NCBI RefSeq assembly: GCF_024708915.1
Contig: NZ_JANJXQ010000176.1
Location: 1 to 23,146, forward strand
Reading direction: 5' to 3'
Length of the DNA: 23,146 bases
Origin: Thiobacillus sp.
Lineage (GTDB): Bacteria; Pseudomonadota; Gammaproteobacteria; Burkholderiales; Thiobacillaceae
Shown: positions 17,615 through 23,146 of the stretch, in pieces
Numbering within the stretch: the stretch's first letter is position 1
Layout of the letters: each line of letters begins with the position of its first letter
Notes under the pieces: model-generated
Database searches by the model: none
The model's input: the letters and a program-made list of their open reading frames with translations, nothing else
Told to the model about the DNA's origin: nothing
Position numbers and translations under genes: made by a program

Positions 17615-17630
17615 GTAGGAATAGTCCTAC
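17615..17630. promoter_or_regulatory. Perfect 16-base palindrome, candidate NarL/FixJ-family operator
   Basis: GTAGGA-ATAG-TCCTAC, 6-bp arms around 4 bases, centred about 85 bases upstream of the predicted che-operon start. The shape (short arms, AT-containing centre) resembles sites of LuxR-type response regulators such as RcsB. A regulator of that family is encoded immediately upstream. Binding is inference. Confidence 0.4.
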
Positions 17631-17680
17631 CGGGACGGCCGGCAATGTTTGAACCCGGCAGTGCTTTTCGCACCGTCCCG
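17631..17680. other. Sequence able to form a tight three-way junction
   Basis: Outer stem CGGGACG (17631-17637) pairs with CGTCCCG (17674-17680), 7 bp. Inside it lie two hairpins: GCCGG/CCGGC (17638-17642 with 17655-17659, 12-base loop) and GTGC/GCAC (17661-17664 with 17670-17673, 5-base loop). Only A660 (17660) is unpaired at the junction. The block abuts the palindrome at 17615-17630. It could be a structured RNA element, a small dispersed repeat or chance; no known family was recognised. Confidence 0.4.
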
Positions 17681-17753
17681 ATAGAGTGCTTTTTCAATGA
17701 TTACTGGTTCGGCGTTCCGCCAGACAAAGCCGGGGCGGGCGGCCGGCGACGCG

Positions 17754-17772
17754 GCGGCGCATCAAGCGCCGC
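17754..17772 (-). terminator. GC hairpin after the NarL-type regulator gene
   Basis: GCGGCGC (17754-17760) and GCGCCGC (17766-17772) form a perfect 7-bp stem with a 5-base loop, 13 bases beyond the regulator's stop. No U-run follows on the minus strand, so intrinsic termination would be weak. Confidence 0.4.
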
Positions 17773-17785
17773 GCAAGAGAAAATC

Positions 17786-18418
17786 TCAGCCGTCGATCAA
17801 TCGATGGCGGATGGCATAGCGGACCAGGTCGGTCGATGTCTGGAGATTCATTTTCCGCATGAGGCGGAATTTGTGCGTGCTGACCGTCTTGATGCTCAGG
17901 AACAAGTCGCCTGCGATCTCGCTTATCGTCCTGCCGGAAGCGAGCATGAGGAATACCTGGCGTTCGCGTTCCGACAATGCTTCATGCGGGACGCAGCCTT
18001 CCGGCGCGCGATCGAAAACAAGTTTTTCGACCAGTGCGGCATCGATGAACTTCCCTCCGCCGGCGACCTTGCGAATGGCCCCGACGAGGATTTCCGGCTC
18101 GCTGTCCTTGGTCAGATAACCGCTGGCGCCGGCCTTGAGCGCGCGGCTGGCGATCGGCCCCTCGACATGCATGCTCAATATCAGGATCGGCAGATCCGGA
18201 TGCTCCGCGTGCATCCATTCGATGAGTTCGACGCCCGCCAGGCCCGGCATGTTCATGTCGAGCAGGACAAGATCGCAGGCGGTTCGCGCGAGCACGGCCT
18301 GAAGCTCGTCTCCCCCACCGGCCTCGCCGGCAACACTTATGTCGGGCGCCAGCGCAAGTATCTGTTTGAGCCCGTGACGCACAATGGCATGGTCGTCGAC
18401 AATGATGAGTCTGATCAT
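17786..18418 (-). CDS. NarL/FixJ-family response regulator
   Basis: DNA-binding two-component regulator of 210 residues. Receiver (about 1-120): acidic pair D8/D9, acceptor D54 in LVLLDMNMPG, S82 and K104 in GYLTKDS. A short linker leads to a LuxR-type helix-turn-helix (about 146-203; LSERERQVFLMLASG and SIKTVSTHKFRLMRKM are visible). The architecture equals UvrY/NarL. It lies 52 bases after the stop of the large HisKA_3-type kinase, the usual partner for NarL-type regulators, so they are very probably a cognate pair. The regulator may act on the adjacent non-coding gap, where a palindrome is found (inference). GAGG lies about 9 bases before the ATG. Confidence 0.93.
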   Translation of the reverse strand: MIRLIIVDDHAIVRHGLKQILALAPDISVAGEAGGGDELQAVLARTACDLVLLDMNMPGLAGVELIEWMHAEHPDLPILILSMHVEGPIASRALKAGASGYLTKDSEPEILVGAIRKVAGGGKFIDAALVEKLVFDRAPEGCVPHEALSERERQVFLMLASGRTISEIAGDLFLSIKTVSTHKFRLMRKMNLQTSTDLVRYAIRHRLIDG

Positions 18419-18470
18419 CCTGGAAGCCTCGGTTGGACGGGGTGGGCGCGGTTGGGGGCAAGCGCCGCAG

Positions 18471-21400
18471 TCATGCCACGGGAACGCACACGCGAATACG
18501 CGTACCGCGTTGCGGCTCGCTGGCCATCTCGAAATCGCCTTCCATCATTGCCACCCGCTCGCGAATGCCGACCAGGCCAAACGATTTGCGGTTCGCCACG
18601 GCATGCGGGTCGAATCCCTTGCCATTGTCGCTCACTTCGAAGCAGAGATGGCCATCGGTCCGGGTCACGATGATTTCGACCTGGCTCGCTTCGGCATGGC
18701 GCGCGATATTGGTCAGCGACTCCTGAACGATGCGGAATACGGCGGTTGCGGTAGCCTCGTCCAGGCTGATGTCGCCATCGCCCAGCACGAGTTCGCAGGG
18801 GATGCCCGCATACTCGATGAATTCCTCGACCAGCCATTCCAGTGCGGCGACGATGCCGAGATCCAGCGCCCCCGGCCGCAGGCTCGACGTGACATGCCGC
18901 GCGGTCTCGATGGTGCGGTCCACCAGTTGCTTCATGGATTGCAGGCGCGCCATGAGTTGCGGATTGGATTCGCCGAAGCCGAGACGCGCCAGCGAAACGT
19001 CCATCCGCAGCGCCGTCAGCGTTTGTCCCAGCTCGTCGTGAATTTCGCGTGCAATGCGCTTGCGCTCTTCCTCGCGCACGCTTTCAAGATGCGCGGACAA
19101 CTCGCGCAGCATGTTTTTCGAATCGACGAGTTTTGCTTCGCTGGTTTTGCTGTCGGTAATATTGATCGCAACGCCGTCCCACATGCATAGATTTTCTCTG
19201 TGACGGCGCGGAGTGGCGCGCAGGTTGATCCATCTCGTCTCGCCGTCCGCCGTGACGATACGCCCTTCCCAATTCCAGAACGATAGTTTTTCCTGCGACT
19301 GCGCCATGCTGTCGTGGAAGGCGCGCTGGTCGTCCGGGACGATGAAGCCGACGAAAGCGCGCCCGTTCCGCAGGATCGCTGCCGTATCCAGGCCCAGCAG
19401 CCGTTTCGCTCCATTGCTGATGTAAGTGAAGTGCAGTTCTTCGCCGCCGGTATGCCGGAAACACTGAAACACCATGCCCGGCACGTTGGAGGTGATGCCA
19501 TGAAGGCGTTCCTCGCTTTCGCGCAATACCGCTTCGGCGCCTTTAAGGGTGGAAATGTCGCGCGCGATGGTCAGCACCGATACCAGCTTTCCCGATGCAT
19601 CGCATTCCGGCACGGCCCGGGTGTGGTAGTGCCTGACGACGCCGCCCTTGGTCGTGAATCCGAATTCGAACACTTCCGGCTCGCCGGTGAGAAAAACCCG
19701 GCGCAACGCATTGGTCCATATTTCCGCCTCCTCGTCCGCCACCCCGAGTTCGGCATACGTCTTGCCCAGCAGGGTTTGCCGCGACATGCCGGTGGATTTC
19801 TCGATCTCGGGATTGACGTAAACGCGGCGCAATTCGCTGTCGAAACGCGAGACGATGTCCGGCAGATTCTCGGCCAGGGAGTGAAACTCGCGCTCCAGGC
19901 GCCGGATTTCCGCATCCGCCCGCATCCGCTCGGTGATGTCCAGACAGACCACCACGGCGCCGGCGACGGCGCCCTTCTCATCGCGCAGCGGCAAGGCCGA
20001 ATTGCTGATGATTTTACGGCTGCCGTCGAAGCATTCGATGTCGATGACTTCGTCGAGCGAGGTCTCGCCGCGCTCGATGGCGCGGGCAAGCGCCCAGTCG
20101 TGCGCTTCGATGCGCTTGCCGGTGTCGTGCCGCCAGCCCTTGTACTCGCCCAAGCGGTCGATGCCGACCCAGCGTTCGCCTGCCCAGATACGGCTGCCGG
20201 CAGGATTGTTCAGGATGAAATGTCCGGAGGCATCCGCCAGCCACACGCCGACCGGCAGCGCTTCCAGCACGCCGCGCAACTGCCGTCCGGTTTCGACGGC
20301 GTGCCGCACGACAAAGCGGACCCGCAGATGGATCAGCAACGCAGCGATCATGCCGATGCCCGCCATGATCGCAATCGCCCGCCACGCGGCGGTGCGAATT
20401 GGCTGGTACATCTTGTCGACGTCCACTTTGCGCACCATGCCGAGACCGAGTTCCGTCACCGGTGCGTAAGCGGCAACCACCATGGCTCCCCGATAATCCG
20501 GCGCTACCGTGACGCCGCGCTGCCCCTGGAGGGCGTACCACATCGGGACTGGCACATCGTTGTAGCGCATCGGCGCCAGCAACGGGTGCGGCATGAATGC
20601 AGAAGGAAAGCAGACCATGCGCTCATTGCCGGCGCGTCCGCACAGGCGCGTTTCCACCCCGCCCGCGGTATCCGACAGCGCCTCCGTAAACAGGCGTTCA
20701 AGCTCGGGCAACGGCTCCTGAACCACGATCGTTCCCTGCCCCTGTGCGGCGGGCAAATGAATTTCCAGCATCCAGCCGCGATTCCAGGCCAGCCAGGCGG
20801 GGCGCGGGTTGTCAAGGCGCAAGCGGAATCGCGGATCGGCCGCAGGCAGCCCTGCATGCAGCCTGGCGCTGCCGTCGCTGCCTTTCAGCCAGGCCGAGCC
20901 GCCCGCACCGGCCATCTCCCGCAGCGCGGCCGGCAGATCCGCGCGCGCCGCAAGCCCGCCCGTCCGGGCATGCAGGCTGTGCAATGCCGATGACAGCACC
21001 AGTGGAAAGATGGCTGCCTGCGTCCGCACCGAGTTGGACAACTCCTCCTCCACCGTCGTCTGCATCTGCCTGCCGAGCACCGCGACGGAAGCCGCGCTGC
21101 CGAGCAGCAGCGCGGCGGCGAATCCAATCAGGCCAATTGCCAGGGCCTGCCGGTCCTCGCGCGCGGCGTAAAAGCGGCGAAACCAGGGGGTTTCGGCCAT
21201 TGCCGCAAGATAACCTGCGACCCATACGCACAAAGCCGCCATGGCGGGCAAATTCATGGCGGTATGGCGATCGAGGGTGACCACGAACAGCAGGCCGTCG
21301 AGGCTGCGATTGAGCGCGCCGCCCACGATGGCCGCCAGGATGAGCACAGGCGCGGCCTGCAGCAGGATCTGCCCGGGCAGCTTGCGCGCCCGGTCGAGGG

Positions 21401-21818
21401 TGGCCAGCGCCAGGCCCACGCACAGCAGGGAAAATGCACAGAGGGGAGGCATGCGCTCAGGCCAGGGCAAACCGGGGCTGTCGACGTTGAGTGCAATGCG
21501 CCAGAAACCGTCGGGCGGCATCCAGGCAAAAAAATATTGCCCGATTACCGCTGCGCCGATCGCTGCGATGAGCCATCCCAGCCAAGGCCGAAAGCGCGGC
21601 AGCAGCAGCGCCAACCCCGCCAGCAGCAGTGCGAAGGAAGTATTGAGCCCCATTCCAGCCAATACCGGCAGGCGCGCGCGGACGACATCCGGCGCCGACC
21701 AGACGCCGGCAAGAAACGCCGCCATGGCAACGGCGAGCGCCATCCCCGCCGCCCTGCGGACCGCGCCGCAGGCGCGGCAAGGAGCGGGTTCAGTCAGATG
21801 GGAGGCGATATCGCTCAA
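18471..21818 (-). CDS. Multi-membrane-segment PAS sensor histidine kinase of NarX/HisKA_3 type
   Basis: Sensor kinase of 1115 residues from the TTG start. The N-terminal hydrophobic module has about seven membrane segments between residues 26 and 248. An extracytoplasmic region (about 250-478) and another membrane segment (about 480-498) follow. Three PAS domains come next (about 515-635, 640-765 and 775-890), then HisKA_3 with H927 in REIHDELGQ and a NarX-type ATPase (SLTNIARHA, DNGKGFD and GLVGIRERV visible). All kinase motifs are present. The start is uncertain: TTG 21818 opens the frame but has no ribosome site, while ATG 21743 has AGGGCGG about 5 bases ahead and would remove 25 residues. 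The middle PAS is similar to the second PAS of the GGDEF/EAL protein in the che operon. The partner is the adjacent NarL-type regulator. The signal is unknown. Confidence 0.92.
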   Translation of the reverse strand: MSDIASHLTEPAPCRACGAVRRAAGMALAVAMAAFLAGVWSAPDVVRARLPVLAGMGLNTSFALLLAGLALLLPRFRPWLGWLIAAIGAAVIGQYFFAWMPPDGFWRIALNVDSPGLPWPERMPPLCAFSLLCVGLALATLDRARKLPGQILLQAAPVLILAAIVGGALNRSLDGLLFVVTLDRHTAMNLPAMAALCVWVAGYLAAMAETPWFRRFYAAREDRQALAIGLIGFAAALLLGSAASVAVLGRQMQTTVEEELSNSVRTQAAIFPLVLSSALHSLHARTGGLAARADLPAALREMAGAGGSAWLKGSDGSARLHAGLPAADPRFRLRLDNPRPAWLAWNRGWMLEIHLPAAQGQGTIVVQEPLPELERLFTEALSDTAGGVETRLCGRAGNERMVCFPSAFMPHPLLAPMRYNDVPVPMWYALQGQRGVTVAPDYRGAMVVAAYAPVTELGLGMVRKVDVDKMYQPIRTAAWRAIAIMAGIGMIAALLIHLRVRFVVRHAVETGRQLRGVLEALPVGVWLADASGHFILNNPAGSRIWAGERWVGIDRLGEYKGWRHDTGKRIEAHDWALARAIERGETSLDEVIDIECFDGSRKIISNSALPLRDEKGAVAGAVVVCLDITERMRADAEIRRLEREFHSLAENLPDIVSRFDSELRRVYVNPEIEKSTGMSRQTLLGKTYAELGVADEEAEIWTNALRRVFLTGEPEVFEFGFTTKGGVVRHYHTRAVPECDASGKLVSVLTIARDISTLKGAEAVLRESEERLHGITSNVPGMVFQCFRHTGGEELHFTYISNGAKRLLGLDTAAILRNGRAFVGFIVPDDQRAFHDSMAQSQEKLSFWNWEGRIVTADGETRWINLRATPRRHRENLCMWDGVAINITDSKTSEAKLVDSKNMLRELSAHLESVREEERKRIAREIHDELGQTLTALRMDVSLARLGFGESNPQLMARLQSMKQLVDRTIETARHVTSSLRPGALDLGIVAALEWLVEEFIEYAGIPCELVLGDGDISLDEATATAVFRIVQESLTNIARHAEASQVEIIVTRTDGHLCFEVSDNGKGFDPHAVANRKSFGLVGIRERVAMMEGDFEMASEPQRGTRIRVCVPVA

Positions 21819-21899
21819 GGTACGGCTATTTGCATGATTGTTTTTCGTGGTTCAGGCTCGAATCCTGCACATTCCAAATTATCAAATTCGCTCGCCGAT

Positions 21900-21920
21900 T
21901 CCCCTCGGCAGATCAGGGGA
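21900..21920. repeat. Inverted repeat upstream of the sensor kinase gene
   Basis: TCCCCT (21900-21905) and AGGGGA (21915-21920) form a perfect 6-bp stem with a 9-base loop, about 80-100 bases upstream of the kinase start. It could be an operator or chance. Confidence 0.3.
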
Positions 21921-22127
21921 TGCGTCAATAAAGCAAGGTTTTGAGCTTGTCGTCGGCCCGGGCCCACACAAGGCACGGCTTCGATGTTTTGTCGGAACAA
22001 AGTGGCGAGCCGTACGGCAGCGCCGCCGCAATCCTCTTGTCGCGTATCATCCGGCTATTCATTACGACGTATCCCATACAAGCTTTTCCAGTTGCATCTT
22101 AACTACATTTTGTTCGCATCTGGGTGC

Positions 22128-22151
22128 AATCACCGGCTTGAGCCTGTGATT
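22128..22151. repeat. Interrupted palindrome/hairpin upstream of mutS
   Basis: AATCAC (22128-22133) pairs with GTGATT (22146-22151). One C/T mismatch follows, then GGC (22135-22137) pairs with GCC (22142-22144) around a TTGA loop. An alternative register uses TGCAA/TTGCA (22125-22129 with 22153-22157) as an outer stem. It lies about 50 bases before the mutS start and could be an operator or a 5'-UTR hairpin. Confidence 0.4.
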
Positions 22152-22199
22152 CTTGCATGGAAGACTCGGCATAACCGTTTGTTTTAACTGGACAACATT

Positions 22200-23146
22200 T
22201 TGCTGGACAAGGCAATCGACAAGCACACGCCGATGATGCAGCAGTACCTGGGCATCAAGGCGCAGCATCCCGACATGCTGCTGTTCTACCGCATGGGCGA
22301 TTTTTACGAGCTGTTTTTCGACGACGCCGAAAAAGCCGCGCGACTGTTGAACATCACGCTCACCACACGCGGCGCCTCGGCCGGCAGCCCGATCAAGATG
22401 GCCGGCGTGCCCTACCACAGCGCCGAGCAGTACCTGGCGCGGCTGCTGAAGCTGGGCGAATCGGTGGCGATCGCCGAACAGGTGGGCGATCCAGCCGCCA
22501 GCAAGGGGCCGGTGGAACGACAGATATCGCGCATCGTGACGCCAGGCACCCTGACGGATTCGGGCCTGCTGGACGAGACGCGCGACACGCTGATTCTGGC
22601 GCTCGCCCCCGGCATGGCCGATACAGCGACGCTCGGCGTCGCCTGGCTCAACCTTGCCGCCGGGCGCTTCCAGGTCAGCGAGATCAACCCCGCGGCCCTG
22701 CCCGCCCTGCTGGCGCGATTGCGGCCGGCGGAAATTCTCGCGCCCGACGACTTCACGCTCGACGCCCCCTGCGCTGAAAGCGCATCGATTAAACCAGGCG
22801 CGGTACGCCGGCTGGCGCCGTGGCAGTTCGACGCGGCGGGTGCGGAAACCCGGCTGGCGCAGCAATTCGGCAGCCGCGACCTCGCCGGCTTCGGCGTGGC
22901 CGACCTGCCGCTGGCCGTCGCCGCCGCAGGCGCCCTGCTCGACTACATCCAGACCACCCAGCGCACCGCGCTGCCGCATATCCAGACGATTCGCGCCGAA
23001 CGCGACAGCGATTACGTTCAGCTCGACGCCGCCACCCGGCGCAACCTGGAGCTCACCGAAACGCTGCGCGGCGAAGCGGCGCCCACCCTGCTGTCGGTGC
23101 TCGACACCACCGCCACCGGCATGGGAACGCGATTGCTCAGGCACTG
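22200..23146 (+). CDS. mutS: DNA mismatch repair ATPase MutS, 3' end outside window
   Basis: Mismatch-recognition protein; 315 codons of an expected 850 or so are present. The mismatch-binding domain begins with HTPMMQQYL and carries the F-x-E wedge in GDFYELFF (near 22296-22319). The connector domain follows, and the window ends in the core domain ([14 protein letters not shown]). The match to E. coli MutS is clear throughout ([29 protein letters not shown]). No ATG or GTG lies at the expected N-terminus. The frame is closed by TAA at 22185-22187, and the candidates are TTG 22200, CTG 22188 or CTG 22203. ATG 22233 would cut into the conserved start of the domain. TTG with GGAC about 6 bases ahead is the best choice. 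Plus strand, divergent from the sensor kinase; it marks the right boundary of the signalling block. Confidence 0.93.
   Translation, partial: MLDKAIDKHTPMMQQYLGIKAQHPDMLLFYRMGDFYELFFDDAEKAARLLNITLTTRGASAGSPIKMAGVPYHSAEQYLARLLKLGESVAIAEQVGDPAASKGPVERQISRIVTPGTLTDSGLLDETRDTLILALAPGMADTATLGVAWLNLAAGRFQVSEINPAALPALLARLRPAEILAPDDFTLDAPCAESASIKPGAVRRLAPWQFDAAGAETRLAQQFGSRDLAGFGVADLPLAVAAAGALLDYIQTTQRTALPHIQTIRAERDSDYVQLDAATRRNLELTETLRGEAAPTLLSVLDTTATGMGTRLLRH

Larger units (their letters stand above)
17472..17785. other. Non-coding region between the NarL-type regulator gene and the che operon
   Basis: This 314-base gap carries no convincing gene on either strand. From right to left (minus-strand reading) it holds a GC hairpin after the regulator stop (17754-17772), a foldable three-way-junction sequence (17631-17680), a perfect palindrome (17615-17630) and a sigma-28-like promoter (17544-17570). 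The repeated string GTGCTTTT (17661 and 17686) also falls here. It is the only large gap in the minus-strand block and is therefore the likely control region of the che operon. Confidence 0.7.
21819..22199. other. Divergent intergenic region between the sensor kinase and mutS
   Basis: This 381-base, less GC-rich stretch must hold promoters for both flanking genes. No gene is convincing; small open frames on both strands look like chance. On the minus strand GATAAT (21878-21883) is a fair -10 about 60 bases from the kinase start, without a good -35. On the plus strand CATAAC (22170-22175) is a weak -10 for mutS. Also visible are two hairpins (21900-21920 and 22128-22151), a 10-base palindrome GCCGTACGGC (22009-22018) and a tRNA T-arm-like string (21848-21876). 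Confidence 0.6.

Noticed and set aside
21848..21876. tRNA T-arm and 3'-end look-alike (CAGG-CTCGAAT-CCTG followed by CACATTCCA)
   Set aside because: No matching 5' acceptor strand, D-arm or anticodon arm can be found in the preceding 80 bases, which overlap the sensor kinase start. At most it is a fragment or recombination scar; no integrase or matching repeat is present.
21838..22149. 103-codon plus-strand open frame in the kinase-mutS gap
   Set aside because: No ribosome site, no recognisable domain, unusual composition, and it covers the region expected to hold divergent promoters.
22062..23144. Long minus-strand open frame of 360 codons opposite mutS
   Set aside because: The plus strand encodes clear MutS motifs throughout; the minus frame is an antisense shadow of GC-rich coding sequence with no recognisable domain.

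Overview
The window is GC-rich, tightly packed DNA of proteobacterial type. Protein sequences and gene content point to a betaproteobacterium (Rhodocyclales or Nitrosomonadales are the best guess), but no rRNA or other marker settles this. Two housekeeping genes cut by the window edges frame the region: suhB on the left (plus strand, 5' end missing) and mutS on the right (plus strand, 3' end missing). Everything between them is on the minus strand and is devoted to signal transduction. I see no tRNA, rRNA, CRISPR array, insertion sequence or flagellar structural gene.

In transcription order (high to low coordinates), the first unit is a two-component pair. It consists of a large multi-membrane-segment, triple-PAS, NarX-type histidine kinase (21818-18471) and a NarL/FixJ-type response regulator (18418-17786). 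A 314-base non-coding gap follows. It holds a FliA/sigma-28-like promoter candidate, a 16-base perfect palindrome resembling a LuxR-family operator, and a compact sequence able to fold as a three-way junction.

The second unit is an apparent operon of 14 recognised genes plus one micro-ORF (17471-814): degenerate receiver, short membrane MCP with a CheZ-like motif, cheY, STAS protein, cheA, MCP, cheW, 19-codon ORF, cheR, cheD, cheB, GGDEF/EAL protein, PAS histidine kinase, STAS antagonist, and a response regulator fused to a PP2C phosphatase and an anti-sigma-type serine kinase. Gaps are under about 70 bases and several junctions overlap (28 bases at 17067-17094; 4-base overlaps at cheW/micro-ORF, cheB/GGDEF-EAL and GGDEF-EAL/kinase). 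The cheY-cheA-(mcp, cheW)-cheR-cheD-cheB core resembles Pseudomonas che2-type (F7) clusters. The last two genes match the architecture of the Pseudomonas HsbR/HsbA partner switch.

A coherent reading, which is inference, is a chemosensory array whose output is joined to c-di-GMP turnover and to a serine-phosphorylation partner switch. Three details support treating the locus as more than an ordinary che cluster. CheA carries a tandem MshEN-like motif pair, a fold known elsewhere as a c-di-GMP receptor. The short MCP carries a D-x-x-x-Q helix motif like the CheZ catalytic site. The two STAS proteins differ in whether the canonical phosphoserine is present. The main operon may be read by the flagellar sigma factor.
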